A stretch of DNA of 39,067 nt, from NCBI GenBank assembly GCA_020061355.1, contig JAGUYK010000029.1, positions 1 through 39,067 on the forward strand, given 5' to 3'. Within the stretch, counting starts at the first letter, position 1. Every line of letters begins with the position of its first letter. Below are positions 10,536-19,407 of this stretch, piece by piece. Below the pieces are notes generated by a model. The model searched no databases. It saw only the letters and a list, made by a program, of their open reading frames with translations, and was not told where the DNA came from. This stretch comes from Ignavibacteriales bacterium. Lineage in GTDB: Bacteria > Bacteroidota > Ignavibacteria > Ignavibacteriales > Melioribacteraceae. A program made the position numbers and the translations under genes.

Positions 10536-10960
10536 TAAATCTTCCTTTTACTGTAATAGTCGAAAGTGAAAATGAAACAGAAAAAATTGCAAAATCCTTT
10601 GCCGAAAATTTAATACCCGGTGATTTGATATTATTAAATGGTGAACTTGGAAGCGGTAAAACTTTTTTTGTTAAAAGTGTTTGCAATAACTTCGGTATTA
10701 AAAATGTTGCAAGCCCAAGTTTTACAATTGTGAATGAATATTCTGGTGATAAAAAAGTTTATCATTTTGATTTTTACAGAATAAAAAAAGTTAATGAACT
10801 TTATGACTTTGGCTTTGAAGATTACCTGAACGATATTAATACAATCAAATTTATTGAATGGGCAAATTTATGGAAAGAGGTAATCCCTAAACATTTTTAT
10901 GAAGTTAACATTGATTTTGTTAACGAAAACGAACGCAAAATTACTATTTCTAAACAATGA
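10532..10960 (+). CDS. tsaE: tRNA threonylcarbamoyladenosine biosynthesis ATPase TsaE
   Basis: TsaE is the P-loop ATPase that works with TsaB and TsaD to put the t6A modification at position 37 of ANN-decoding tRNAs. The 142-aa length is typical. Walker A is GELGSGKT (residues 37-44), and the motifs SPSFTIVNEY, VYHFDFYR and FIEWANLW are characteristic of the family. The start is TTG, read from a TTGA overlap with the porX stop; no ATG fits near it. The end overlaps the tsaB start by 4 bp (ATGA). These tight overlaps indicate translational coupling through porX-tsaE-tsaB. Confidence 0.95.
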   Translation: MINLPFTVIVESENETEKIAKSFAENLIPGDLILLNGELGSGKTFFVKSVCNNFGIKNVASPSFTIVNEYSGDKKVYHFDFYRIKKVNELYDFGFEDYLNDINTIKFIEWANLWKEVIPKHFYEVNIDFVNENERKITISKQ

Positions 10961-11613
10961 AAAATATTTTTCCGATACTTGGCATTGAAACCTCCGGGGA
11001 GTTGTGCAGTGTTGCATTGATGCTGAACGAAACAACATTCTACGAATTTAATATTCTGGAAAAGCATATCCATTCAAAGAAACTTTTGGAAATGATTGAT
11101 AACTTATTGAAAAGTGCGGAGATTGAATTGAAAGATATTTCTCAGATAGCCGTTTCTATTGGTCCGGGCTCGTTTACAGGTCTAAGGATTGGTCTTACTG
11201 CTGCAAAAGGGTTGGGTCTTGGTGGTAATATTCCATTAACGCCTATCCAAACATTTAATGCAATGGCTTTAAAGATAAGCGAATACTTGCAAAAGGATTC
11301 ACGATTCATAATACTGCGCAATGCAAGTATAGAAGACTTATATTTTGCAGAATACCTATATGATGGGAATGTTTGCTCTCCGTTATCGGAAGTGTTTCTA
11401 TTAAAAAAAGATGAATTGAATAAAAAATTAGTTGGGGGCAATCTTATATTCAGCGATTTGGAATCAAATAATGGGGTTAAGAAAATAGTTAGTACGGGCG
11501 CAGCTCATATTTGCAAATATGCTTATTTATTTGGACAGGATTTGTTAACTTTTGACTACGATTATCTGGAACCATTTTATTTAAAACAATTTATTGCCAG
11601 GGTAAAAAAATGA
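10957..11613 (+). CDS. tsaB: tRNA threonylcarbamoyladenosine biosynthesis scaffold protein TsaB
   Basis: TsaB is the inactive ASKHA-fold partner that dimerises with TsaD in t6A synthesis. The N-terminal phosphate motif LGIETSGELCSVAL and the signature SIGPGSFTGLRIGLTAAKGL are clear. The 218-aa length fits; the C-terminal half is poorly conserved, as usual in the family. It overlaps tsaE upstream (ATGA) and the DUF1573 gene downstream (4 bp), so it is in the same coupled unit. tsaD is not in the window. Confidence 0.93.
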   Translation: MKNIFPILGIETSGELCSVALMLNETTFYEFNILEKHIHSKKLLEMIDNLLKSAEIELKDISQIAVSIGPGSFTGLRIGLTAAKGLGLGGNIPLTPIQTFNAMALKISEYLQKDSRFIILRNASIEDLYFAEYLYDGNVCSPLSEVFLLKKDELNKKLVGGNLIFSDLESNNGVKKIVSTGAAHICKYAYLFGQDLLTFDYDYLEPFYLKQFIARVKK

Positions 11614-12332
11614 AATCCAATATTTTAATTGTTTTTTTTGTTATTGTTTCATTTTCATTTGCACAGAAGTCGGCACCAAAAATAGCAGCGGAAAAACCGG
11701 ATCATAATTTCGGAGAAATACTAGAAGGACAGATCGTAACACATAACTTTGAAATTATTAATACAGGAACTGCCGACTTGAAAATTGAAAAAGTTCAAGC
11801 CTCCTGTGGTTGTACAGCAGCTCAACCAACCAAGAAGCTTCTGAAACCCGGTGAAAAAACCAGTATTCGTGTTGAATTTGATTCAAGTGATAGGATGGGG
11901 ATTCAACAAAAATATGTTTATGTTTTTTCTAATGACCCCGCTTCTCCTCAACTGAGATTATCTTTCTCAGCATTGATAGTTGATAAAATATCCAATCCCA
12001 CCGGTAAAGTACCTAAATTGATATTAGAAAAGAATCAGATCGATTTTGGTAACGTGGAAGAAGGTAAAATTGTAATAGCAAAAATATCATTTCGGAATAA
12101 TGGTAATGGAATTTTGGAAATCCGGGATGTTAAATCTACTTGCGATTGCACTGCAGCACTTCTTAGCAGTAAAAAACTTGAGCCCGGACAAACCGGCACT
12201 TTAAGAATTGAACTTGATACAGCCGATCGTTCAGGCAAATTAACAAGGACAGTATCTTTATTAACAAATGATCCTTCACAGCCAAATCAAACTATAACAA
12301 TAATTGCTAACATTGATAAGAAAAAACAATAA
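11610..12332 (+). CDS. DUF1573 protein with two tandem domains, exported
   Basis: This 240-aa protein has a signal peptide (MKSNILIVFFVIVSFSFAQ) followed by two tandem DUF1573 immunoglobulin-like domains, about residues 27-130 and 133-237. Each carries the signature of the family: DHNFGEILEGQ / IDFGNVEEGK, then a Cys-x-Cys-containing strand (ASCGCTAAQP / STCDCTAALL). DUF1573 proteins are common exported proteins in Bacteroidota; the biochemical role is not established. It overlaps tsaB upstream, and its TAA overlaps the accD ATG by one base (TAATG), so it is translationally coupled to housekeeping genes on both sides. Confidence 0.9.
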   Translation: MKSNILIVFFVIVSFSFAQKSAPKIAAEKPDHNFGEILEGQIVTHNFEIINTGTADLKIEKVQASCGCTAAQPTKKLLKPGEKTSIRVEFDSSDRMGIQQKYVYVFSNDPASPQLRLSFSALIVDKISNPTGKVPKLILEKNQIDFGNVEEGKIVIAKISFRNNGNGILEIRDVKSTCDCTAALLSSKKLEPGQTGTLRIELDTADRSGKLTRTVSLLTNDPSQPNQTITIIANIDKKKQ

Positions 12333-13171
12333 TGGGTTGGTTTAAAAGAAGTAAAGAAAATATATCTCCGGACAGTATAAAAACTGATATACCCGATGGG
12401 CAGTGGTCTAAATGTGCGGACTGTGGGGAAATAATTCATAATAAACAGTTAGAAGTAAATATATGGGTTTGTCCAAAATGTAATTATCATTTTAGAATAG
12501 GAAGCGATCAATATATTTCTGTTCTGTTTGATAAGGGTAGTTTTAAAGAGTATGATAAAAAGATGAAGTCCGGTGATCCACTTGAATTCAGCGATACAAA
12601 AAAATATTCTGAACGAATAAATGCAACTATTAAAAAATCCGGACTGAATGACGCTGTAAAAACCGGTACAGGTAAAATTGAAAACAAAAAAGTTGCTTTA
12701 GCATGCATGGATTTTGGTTTTATCGGTGGAAGTATGGGTTCTGTAGTGGGCGAAAAGATTGCAAGAATTATTGATGTTGCTTATCAGGAAAGATTCCCGT
12801 TAATTATAATTAGTCAAAGCGGCGGCGCCCGTATGATGGAAGGTGCATTTTCATTAATGCAAATGGCTAAAACAAGTGCCCGGCTAGCCCGTTTAGCTGA
12901 TGCAAAAATTCCATTTATTTCTGTATTAACAGATCCTACAACGGGAGGAGTTACAGCAAGTTATTCAATGCTTGGTGATGTCATTATCGCTGAACCGAAA
13001 GCATTAATCGGATTTGCCGGGCCGCGTGTTATCAAACAAACAATTGGCAAAGACTTACCTCAGGGATTTCAGAGATCGGAATTTTTATTAGAAAATGGTT
13101 TCGTTGATTTTATTGTTAATCGAAAGCAGCTAAAGGAAAAAATTTCTCAGTTGATCGATTATTTGACCTGA
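12332..13171 (+). CDS. accD: Acetyl-CoA carboxylase carboxyltransferase subunit beta
   Basis: AccD carries the zinc-ribbon half of the carboxyltransferase that makes malonyl-CoA, the first step of fatty-acid synthesis, together with AccA. Four zinc cysteines are visible at 28, 31, 47 and 50 (KCADCG, VCPKCN). The crotonase-fold core shows GFIGGSMGSVVGEKI, SQSGGARMMEGAFSLMQM, TDPTTGGVTASYSMLGDV and AEPKALIGFAGPRVI. The length of 279 aa is normal. accA is not in view. Its stop directly abuts the stop of the convergent nifS gene with no intergenic base. birA, whose product biotinylates the partner BCCP subunit, is close by on the other strand. Confidence 0.96.
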   Translation: MGWFKRSKENISPDSIKTDIPDGQWSKCADCGEIIHNKQLEVNIWVCPKCNYHFRIGSDQYISVLFDKGSFKEYDKKMKSGDPLEFSDTKKYSERINATIKKSGLNDAVKTGTGKIENKKVALACMDFGFIGGSMGSVVGEKIARIIDVAYQERFPLIIISQSGGARMMEGAFSLMQMAKTSARLARLADAKIPFISVLTDPTTGGVTASYSMLGDVIIAEPKALIGFAGPRVIKQTIGKDLPQGFQRSEFLLENGFVDFIVNRKQLKEKISQLIDYLT

Positions 13172-14326
13172 TTATTTCCTGATTTTTTTTGTGAGTTTGT
13201 TGAGCACATCTAAAGTATAATTTACCTCTTCCAAAGTGTTCTGTGCCGAAAATGAAAAACGAATAGTTCCTCTTGCATCTTCTTCCGAATACCCACTTGC
13301 TAAAATAACATGGGAAGGTTTAAAAGTTCCTGAGGTGCATGCGGCACCATTCGATACTGCAATACCATGGATATCTAAATAAATCAGCATCGCTTCTGCA
13401 TCATTACGATAGAAATCAGAAATAAAAGTAATACTTAATATATATGGGATTGCATCCTGTCCACCATTAATTCTAATTCCGGGTTGATCAATTTCCTGGA
13501 TACCTTTAACGAATGCATTCTTAAGATTCTTTACATGTTGATAATTATCGCCCATTTTCGATTCAGCAATTTTAATTGCTTCAGCAAATCCGGCAATCGC
13601 AGCTACATTCTCCGTCCCGCCTCTTCTATTCCGTTCTTGAGAACCGCCATAAATTAATGGAATAATTGGAGTTCCACTTTTAACGTAAGTAAATCCAATT
13701 CCCTTTGGCCCATTGATTTTATGAGCGGATGCGGTTAACGAATCTACATTCATATCTTTTACATTAATTGGAATCTTTGCCAGACTCTGCACAGCGTCAG
13801 TATGAATGTAAATATTATTTTTCTTTGCTTTCTCGGCAAGAGAAGCAATCTCATTTATTGATCCGGTTTCGTTATTGATATGAATTAATGAAATTAAAGA
13901 AGTGTTGTCATCCAATAAGTCATCTAATTTGTTTGCATTTACTTTGGTAAATTTATCAACTCCAACAAATTCCGAATCAAAGCCCTGTGAATTTAATTCT
14001 TCTGCAGCATCATAAACACTATGATGTTCGGCTTTTGATACAATTATTTTGTTTCGTTTAGACTCTGTGAAATTTGCTTTTGCAATTCCAAAAATGGTAA
14101 AATTATTTGCTTCTGTTCCGCCGCTGGTAAAGTAGATCTCGCTTGGATCAGCCCCAATAAAGTTAGCTATAATATCCCTGGATTCTTCAATTAACACCCT
14201 TGTTCTACGTCCAAATGAATGAATGGATGAAGGATTACCGAATTCTTCAGTAAGGTATTTATTTATTACTTCAATTACTTTTGGATGGATTTGAGTGGTG
14301 GCCGCATTATCAAAATATACTTTCAT
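13172..14326 (-). CDS. Cysteine desulfurase, NifS/IscS family
   Basis: This PLP enzyme takes sulfur from cysteine as a persulfide for Fe-S clusters and thio-modifications. The 384-aa protein shows the PLP-site Lys203 in SAHKINGPKGIG, His102-region AEHHSVYDAA, TSGGTEANN for the phosphate, and active-site Cys330 in VSNGAACTSG. The N-terminus VYFDNAATTQIHP is classical. An ATG at 14326 is preferred over a TTG one codon earlier. It lies 22 bp downstream of birA on the same strand and probably shares its transcript. No iscU/nifU is adjacent, so a general housekeeping sulfur donor is as likely as a dedicated Fe-S or tRNA thiolation role. Confidence 0.94.
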   Translation of the reverse strand: MKVYFDNAATTQIHPKVIEVINKYLTEEFGNPSSIHSFGRRTRVLIEESRDIIANFIGADPSEIYFTSGGTEANNFTIFGIAKANFTESKRNKIIVSKAEHHSVYDAAEELNSQGFDSEFVGVDKFTKVNANKLDDLLDDNTSLISLIHINNETGSINEIASLAEKAKKNNIYIHTDAVQSLAKIPINVKDMNVDSLTASAHKINGPKGIGFTYVKSGTPIIPLIYGGSQERNRRGGTENVAAIAGFAEAIKIAESKMGDNYQHVKNLKNAFVKGIQEIDQPGIRINGGQDAIPYILSITFISDFYRNDAEAMLIYLDIHGIAVSNGAACTSGTFKPSHVILASGYSEEDARGTIRFSFSAQNTLEEVNYTLDVLNKLTKKIRK

Positions 14327-14348
14327 CAACAGAATAATTCCTTTCTTT

Positions 14349-15116
14349 TCATCTTAGACTTACATCGCCGAAATGAATTTTTTCTATTTTGTCGGCAATT
14401 TTGAGTTCCATAAATCCATAATCATCAATGTCGATAAAAATTCCGGCTTTCACTTTTTCTTCATCAATAATTTTAATTCGCTCACCAATCATCTTACACC
14501 GGTTACGCCAATCATTTAAAATTTTATTGGGTTCCTTTTTCCAAATATCGACCATATCTTCAAATAAATTTAATATTTCACTTAATAATCTTTCTCTGCT
14601 AACTATGGATTTAAATTCTTTACGTATTGAAGTGGGTTGAATGTCAAACTTACCTGGATAGTTCGGTTGATTAACATTAATTCCGATTCCAACTACAATT
14701 CTGTTGATCTTATTTCCTTTTGAAGTTGATTCTAGTAGAATTCCTGCTATTTTTTTCTTTGCAACTAAAACATCATTTGGCCATTTTAATTCAATATCCA
14801 GTTGAAATAAATTTTCCAATGCCTGAGCAACAACAACCGATGAGCCCAGATTTATCAAATTAATCTTATGATCCTTGAGATCACTTTTCAATAATATTGA
14901 AAACGTAAGATTTTGTCCGGCATTACTTATCCACGTCCGATCTTTCCTACCGCGTCCTTTTGTCTGATGTTCGGCGAGCAAAACAGTTCCATTCTGATTG
15001 AATTCTTTGCTCGTTAATAAAAGTGAATTGGTTGATTCAACTTCATCAGAATAAATAAAATTTCTACCGATAAATTCGGTATCAAGTTTAATATCAAATT
15101 CTTCAATGTTGAACAC
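14349..15116 (-). CDS. birA: Biotin--[acetyl-CoA carboxylase] ligase, class I (no DNA-binding domain)
   Basis: BirA activates biotin with ATP and attaches it to the BCCP lysine of acetyl-CoA carboxylase. The catalytic core is clear: the biotinyl-AMP loop GRGRKDRTWIS, LKWPNDVLVAKKKIAGILLES and VVGIGINVNQP. There is no N-terminal winged helix, so it cannot act as a repressor in the E. coli way. The start is set at the GTG at 15116 because a perfect GGAGG lies 5 bases upstream; the longer frame from a TTG at 15128 would translate through that ribosome site. The protein is then 255 aa. nifS follows after 22 bp. Confidence 0.92.
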   Translation of the reverse strand: MFNIEEFDIKLDTEFIGRNFIYSDEVESTNSLLLTSKEFNQNGTVLLAEHQTKGRGRKDRTWISNAGQNLTFSILLKSDLKDHKINLINLGSSVVVAQALENLFQLDIELKWPNDVLVAKKKIAGILLESTSKGNKINRIVVGIGINVNQPNYPGKFDIQPTSIRKEFKSIVSRERLLSEILNLFEDMVDIWKKEPNKILNDWRNRCKMIGERIKIIDEEKVKAGIFIDIDDYGFMELKIADKIEKIHFGDVSLR

Positions 15117-15275
15117 TGTAACCTCCAAAACTTTTGAAAAATAGTCGATTTGTCTGCCATAAAAGCATTAAGAGGCTGACTTTATGTCAATCTTTCGGCA
15201 ACTTAAAAGCATTCTCGAAAATTGTAAAAAGCATAACTACTTATAATATAATAACTTACTCGAATCATCATTAAC

Positions 15276-15290
15276 TGGCACAACGCTTGT
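15276..15290 (+). promoter_or_regulatory. Candidate sigma-54 (-24/-12) promoter of hsp20
   Basis: TGGCAC, five bases, then TTGT matches the sigma-54 consensus TGGCAC-N5-TTGC with correct spacing and one mismatch in the -12 element. It lies 48 bp upstream of the first hsp20 start, inside a 222-bp intergenic region. No CIRCE element is present there. The match is read from the sequence; use by RpoN is inference. Confidence 0.5.
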
Positions 15291-15337
15291 AATTTATAAG
15301 TAAAAAAATAATGTAAAAAACTAAAAAGGAGGTAAAA

Positions 15338-15772
15338 ATGACACTCATTAAATTTGAACCCTTGAGAGAATTAGAAAGTATGCATGACAGAATTCAGAGA
15401 TACTTCGATGACTTCTCAAATTTCGGATTCTCTTTCACAGATAGTTTTAATCCGAGAATTGATATTTCAGAAGATGAACAATCATTAAATATTGTTGCTG
15501 AAATTCCCGGAATAAAAAAAGATAACCTTAAAATCACATTACAAGATAACATTTTAACAATAGAAGGGGAAAAGAAAAAAGAAGATGAGGTGAAAGAAAA
15601 GAATTATTACAGATCAGAGAGAGTGTTCGGCAGTTTTAAAAGATGCTTTACGCTTCCATCTGAAGTTGATTCCGAAAAGGTTGACGCAAAATTTGAAGAC
15701 GGTATTTTAAAGATCAATCTAAAAAAACTTGAACCAAAACCAAAAAATGAAAAAGTAATAGAGCTGAAGTAA
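15338..15772 (+). CDS. Small heat shock protein, Hsp20/alpha-crystallin family
   Basis: This is a 144-aa ATP-independent holdase chaperone. The alpha-crystallin domain spans about residues 38-130 (PRIDISEDEQSLNIVAEIPG ... GILKINLKKLEPK). The conserved AEIPGIKKDNLKITL, YRSERVFGSFKRCFTLP and a terminal I-x-I/L-type tail are present. A strong AGGAGG lies 8 bases upstream of the ATG. The gene opens a heat-shock cluster with dnaK and a second hsp20. Its stop codon sits in the loop of a 10-bp terminator hairpin. A sigma-54-like promoter precedes it. Confidence 0.95.
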   Translation: MTLIKFEPLRELESMHDRIQRYFDDFSNFGFSFTDSFNPRIDISEDEQSLNIVAEIPGIKKDNLKITLQDNILTIEGEKKKEDEVKEKNYYRSERVFGSFKRCFTLPSEVDSEKVDAKFEDGILKINLKKLEPKPKNEKVIELK

Positions 15773-15788
15773 TTTCTTCAGCTCTTTT
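15759..15788 (+). terminator. Intrinsic terminator overlapping the end of hsp20
   Basis: AGAGCTGAAG (15759-15768) pairs perfectly with CTTCAGCTCT (15775-15784) around a 6-nt loop that contains the TAA stop, and a T run follows. The last four codons of hsp20 form the left arm. It should separate hsp20 transcription from dnaK or reduce read-through. Confidence 0.85.
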
Positions 15789-15820
15789 TAATTTTATCAA
15801 CTTAATCAAAAGGAAAGCAA

Positions 15821-17761
15821 ATGGGAAAAATTATAGGAATCGATTTAGGCACAACAAATTCTTGCGTTGCAGTAATGGAAGGTAATGAACCGGTTGTAAT
15901 ACCAAATTCCGAAGGTGGAAGAACCACTCCTTCTGTTGTAGCATTCACAAAGACAGGCGAAAGATTAGTAGGTCAACCAGCAAAAAGACAGGCAGTAACT
16001 AATCCCAGAAATACAATATTCTCTATTAAGAGATTCATGGGCAGAAGGCTTGATGAAGTTGATACAGAAACAAAAGAAGTTCCATATGAAGTAGTTGCTG
16101 GGGATAATGGCTCGGCTCGTGTAAAGATTACAGACCGGCTCTATTCCCCTCCGGAAATTTCTTCAATGATTTTACAGAAAATGAAAAAGACCGCCGAAGA
16201 CTATCTTGGTCAGGAAGTTACCGAAGCAGTTATAACTGTACCAGCTTATTTCAATGATGCACAAAGACAGGCTACAAAAGATGCCGGTGAAATTGCAGGA
16301 TTAAAAGTTAAGAGAATAATAAATGAACCAACCGCAGCTGCACTCGCATACGGATTAGATAAAAAACATAAAGATCAAATAGTGGCTGTCTATGATCTCG
16401 GTGGCGGTACATTCGATATATCAATCCTACAAATTGGTGAAGGTGTTTTTGAAGTAAAATCAACTAACGGTGATACTCATCTTGGCGGTGATGATTTTGA
16501 TCAGCGATTAATCGACTATTTAGCAGATGAGTTTAAAAAACAGGAGGGTATTGATTTAAGAAAAGATCCGATGGCATTGCAAAGATTGAAAGAGGCAGCC
16601 GAAAAGGCGAAGGTCGAACTTTCATCTTCAGTACAAACTGATGTAAATCTTCCTTTTATCACAGCAACACAGGACGGTCCAAAGCACTTAAATATCATGC
16701 TTACCCGTTCTAAATTTGAACAGCTTGTTGATGATCTTTTCCAGAGGACCGTTGATCCTTGTGAAAAAGCCATTAAAGATGCCGGATTAACAGCTTCTCA
16801 AATTGATGAAGTGATTTTAGTCGGAGGTTCGATTAGAATTCCAAAAGTACAGGAACTTGTAAAGAAAATATTTGGTAGAGAACCGCATAAAGGTGTTAAT
16901 CCTGATGAAGTTGTTGCCGTCGGTGCAGCTATTCAAGGTGGGGTTCTCGCTGGTGATATAAAAGATGTATTACTACTCGATGTTACTCCGCTATCACTCG
17001 GTATTGAAACTCTTGGCGGTGTAATGACTGTCTTAATTCCTTCAAACACTACAATCCCAACAAGAAAGAGTGAAGTTTTTTCTACAGCATCGGATAATCA
17101 ACCGTCTGTAGAAATCCATATTCTTCAAGGTGAAAGACCGATGGCAGCAGATAACAGGACGCTCGGACGTTTCCACCTGGATGGTATTCCACCGGCACCA
17201 CGCGGTATTCCACAGGTTGAGGTTTCATTCGATTTGGATGCCAATGGAATTTTGAATGTATTTGCAAAGGATAAAGCAACTAATAAGGAGCAAAGTATAC
17301 GAATAACTTCTTCAAGCGGATTATCCAAAGAAGAAGTTGAAAAAATGAAACAGCAAGCCAAAGAACATGCTGCTGAGGATAAGAAAAAGAAGGAAGGTGT
17401 TGAGATAAGAAATAATGCTGATAATTTAGTCTTTCAGACTAAGAAACAGATTCAAGAACTTGGAGATAAAATTCCCGCTGATGCTAAAAGTAGACTTGAA
17501 AGTGAAATCACAAAAGTTGAAGATGCACTTAAAACAAATGATGCAGATACGATTAAATCAGCAACAGAAGGTTTAACAAAAATCTGGAATGAGATATCAC
17601 AGAATTTGTATCAACAGCAAGGTGCTCCAACTGGTGATCAGCATACTACCGAACAACAACCAGGTACAGGCGCTGAACAGCAACAGCAACAATCTCAAAA
17701 GAAAGATGATAACGAAGTTCAGGATGCGTCTTATGAAGTAGTTGATGACGATAAAAAATAA
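15821..17761 (+). CDS. dnaK: Molecular chaperone DnaK (Hsp70)
   Basis: DnaK is the ATP-driven Hsp70 chaperone. The 646-aa protein shows the full set: [16 protein letters not shown] at the N-terminus, the phosphate-2 loop [14 protein letters not shown], the adenosine motif [11 protein letters not shown], the interdomain linker [15 protein letters not shown], the substrate-binding domain, and a helical lid ending in a Gln-rich disordered tail with EVVDDDKK. The adenosine motif reads GGSIRIP where most DnaKs have GGSTRMP, a conservative change. grpE and dnaJ are not adjacent; instead hsp20 genes flank it on both sides. The start ATG has AAAGGAAAGC upstream. Confidence 0.98.
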   Translation: MGKIIGIDLGTTNSCVAVMEGNEPVVIPNSEGGRTTPSVVAFTKTGERLVGQPAKRQAVTNPRNTIFSIKRFMGRRLDEVDTETKEVPYEVVAGDNGSARVKITDRLYSPPEISSMILQKMKKTAEDYLGQEVTEAVITVPAYFNDAQRQATKDAGEIAGLKVKRIINEPTAAALAYGLDKKHKDQIVAVYDLGGGTFDISILQIGEGVFEVKSTNGDTHLGGDDFDQRLIDYLADEFKKQEGIDLRKDPMALQRLKEAAEKAKVELSSSVQTDVNLPFITATQDGPKHLNIMLTRSKFEQLVDDLFQRTVDPCEKAIKDAGLTASQIDEVILVGGSIRIPKVQELVKKIFGREPHKGVNPDEVVAVGAAIQGGVLAGDIKDVLLLDVTPLSLGIETLGGVMTVLIPSNTTIPTRKSEVFSTASDNQPSVEIHILQGERPMAADNRTLGRFHLDGIPPAPRGIPQVEVSFDLDANGILNVFAKDKATNKEQSIRITSSSGLSKEEVEKMKQQAKEHAAEDKKKKEGVEIRNNADNLVFQTKKQIQELGDKIPADAKSRLESEITKVEDALKTNDADTIKSATEGLTKIWNEISQNLYQQQGAPTGDQHTTEQQPGTGAEQQQQQSQKKDDNEVQDASYEVVDDDKK

Positions 17762-17801
17762 GTTATTAAATAAATAAACAAATAAATAAATGGAGATAGT
17801 T

Positions 17802-18194
17802 ATGGTACAAAATAAAGAAGCAGTTGAAGTAAGACCCTCAAGAAACTGGGATGAAGCTTTAGAAAAAGAATCATGGATTGCTCCTTCAATAGATATTTAT
17901 GAAACTGCAGATGATTATTTTCTAACTGCATTCTTACCTGGCGTTACAAAAGAAAATGTTAAGATTAAACTTGAGGATGGTAATCTTGTAATCATGGGTC
18001 GTGTCGATTACGATTCCTTGATGAATCGTAAATACATCCTTAAGGAAATGGAAGTCGGTAATTTCTATAGAAGATTCAAAATATCGGATAGTATTGATGA
18101 GTCTAAAGTAGATGCTAAACTTGAAAATGGAACCCTGAACGTGAAACTTCCGAAGCATGAAAGAGTTAAACCGAAGACCATTGAGATAAAGTAA
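17802..18194 (+). CDS. Small heat shock protein, Hsp20/alpha-crystallin family (second copy)
   Basis: A second holdase chaperone of 130 aa, divergent from the first copy. The alpha-crystallin domain covers about residues 27-122 (PSIDIYETADDYFLTAFLPG ... LENGTLNVKLPKHE), ending with the typical basic tail KPKTIEIK. The start is placed at the ATG at 17802, which has GGAG 6 bases upstream; an in-frame ATG at 17790 overlaps that ribosome site and is less likely. The 40-bp gap after dnaK is an AAAT-repeat run without a terminator, so it is probably read with dnaK. A strong terminator follows. Confidence 0.93.
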   Translation: MVQNKEAVEVRPSRNWDEALEKESWIAPSIDIYETADDYFLTAFLPGVTKENVKIKLEDGNLVIMGRVDYDSLMNRKYILKEMEVGNFYRRFKISDSIDESKVDAKLENGTLNVKLPKHERVKPKTIEIK

Positions 18195-18203
18195 CAAAAC
18201 AAG

Positions 18204-18230
18204 AACCCCGATTGAAAAATCGGGGTTTTT
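18204..18230 (+). terminator. Intrinsic terminator after the second hsp20
   Basis: AACCCCGATT (18204-18213) pairs with AATCGGGGTT (18218-18227) around GAAA, followed by T residues. It ends the heat-shock cluster and touches the left attachment repeat of the mobile element. Before integration it may also have lain just downstream of the tRNA gene on the opposite strand. Confidence 0.9.
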
Positions 18231-18277
18231 TGTGGGCCCAGAAGGACTTGAACCTCCGACCCGCTGATTATGAGTCA
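18229..18277. repeat. attL: 49-bp direct repeat, tRNA 3'-end copy
   Basis: Identical over 49 bp to 38969-39017. It carries the discriminator, acceptor, T-arm and anticodon-loop part of the CAT tRNA on the minus strand, but the 5' part of the tRNA is absent, so this copy is a non-functional remnant. Identity stops at 18278 (C against G on the right). Confidence 0.95.
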
Positions 18278-18324
18278 CACAGAATTGCATTTTTCAGCGA
18301 TTTTCAAAGGATTTTTGATGGAAC

Positions 18325-18340
18325 TCCATACTGTCCATAC
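18325..18340. promoter_or_regulatory. Candidate integrase arm sites, left (2 x TCCATAC)
   Basis: Two TCCATAC copies start at 18325 and 18334, 9 bp apart, between attL and the integrase gene. The same heptamer is repeated five times next to attR, in the same orientation. Paired repeats flanking both core sites are what lambda-type integrases use as arm-binding sites. Confidence 0.65.
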
Positions 18341-18357
18341 AATAAAGGAGTTCTGCT

Positions 18358-19401
18358 ATGTTTATAACAAAAAACAACAAATCCAGATATTTCCAATTAG
18401 TCTATTTTGTAAATGGTAAAAGAACAACTATCTCAACTAAAACAGAAGATGAAAAACAAGCAAATGAATTTCTGTTTAAGCTCAAGTACAACCTCTTAAA
18501 GAAACCTCAAAGAATAATACCTCAAAAAGAAACTCCTTCGGTTGAACAGCTTATAACTTTATCTCAATATATGGGAGAATACCTTAATCATATAAAACCC
18601 ATAAAATCCCCACGCTATGCAACCTCAATTTCTCTTTCTTTTCGTCAATTGATTTTGTTCTGTGGCGATATAGTATTAAACTCTGTTAACTCAAAAATTG
18701 TAGATCAATTTATAACATCTACTTTTACAAGAACTCAAAGAGGTTCACATCTCTATTATCGCACACTCAAGGCAGCTTTTAACAAAGCGATAGGGTGGGG
18801 TTATATCTCGGTTAATCCATTTACTAAAGTAAAATTTCCTAAAGTATCAAAATCATTTCCAATATTTATTTCAGAAGATGAATTTCTAATAATCCTTGCA
18901 AATTGTCGGCAGCAGTTTTTACGCGAAATTTTCATCGTTGCTTTTTACACCGGCTTAAGAATAAGTGAAATCCTAAATATGAAATGGCACTGGATAAACT
19001 TTTTCCAGAATCAAATCACTGTTAAATGCTCGGAAGATTTTATCACAAAGAATAAGAATGAAAGGATTATCCCAATGTCAGTAAAGGTTAAAAATATTCT
19101 ATTAAATCGTTTTAACTCTGCTTCTCACAATCCAAATGAAGTTGTATTTTATCAAAAAAAGGGGATTAATTTATTACCTAATTTTGTCAGCAAACAATTT
19201 AAAAACTCTGTCCGTAATTCTAACCTAAGCGAAAAAATTCATTTTCACACTTTACGTCATTCGTTTGCTTCTTTGTTAGCTCAGAAGGGAGTTTCTCTTT
19301 ATATCGTTAAAGAATTATTAGGGCACGAAGATATTACCACTACTCAAATTTACAGTCATTTACAACAAAAGAATTTAAAAGATGCAATAAATTTATTGTG
19401 A
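18358..19401 (+). CDS. int: Tyrosine recombinase/integrase of the element
   Basis: This 347-aa site-specific recombinase should carry out integration at the tRNA and excision. The catalytic set is complete: Arg201 (TGLRISE), Lys near 231, His297 and Arg300 (HTLRHSFA), His323 (LLGHED) and the nucleophile Tyr332 (IYSHL). An N-terminal arm-binding-like region precedes a SAM-like core-binding domain (about 65-160). AAAGGAG lies 7 bases before the ATG. It begins 80 bp inside attL, with two TCCATAC repeats between, the classic int-att layout. It is clearly related to the second recombinase of the element (shared YYRTLKAAFNKA, VSLYxVKELLGH). It converges on the NYN gene, with 6 bp between the stops. 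Confidence 0.93.
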   Translation: MFITKNNKSRYFQLVYFVNGKRTTISTKTEDEKQANEFLFKLKYNLLKKPQRIIPQKETPSVEQLITLSQYMGEYLNHIKPIKSPRYATSISLSFRQLILFCGDIVLNSVNSKIVDQFITSTFTRTQRGSHLYYRTLKAAFNKAIGWGYISVNPFTKVKFPKVSKSFPIFISEDEFLIILANCRQQFLREIFIVAFYTGLRISEILNMKWHWINFFQNQITVKCSEDFITKNKNERIIPMSVKVKNILLNRFNSASHNPNEVVFYQKKGINLLPNFVSKQFKNSVRNSNLSEKIHFHTLRHSFASLLAQKGVSLYIVKELLGHEDITTTQIYSHLQQKNLKDAINLL

Positions 19402-19407
19402 AATATT

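Noticed and set aside
15129-15337. Possible CIRCE/HrcA operator before the heat-shock cluster
   Set aside because: No TTAGCACTC-N9-GAGTGCTAA inverted repeat is present in the 222-bp region.
17934-18290. Open frame of 118 codons on - over the second hsp20 and attL
   Set aside because: It is the antisense of a clear Hsp20 gene, a terminator and the tRNA remnant; its N-terminus reads through the tRNA repeat.
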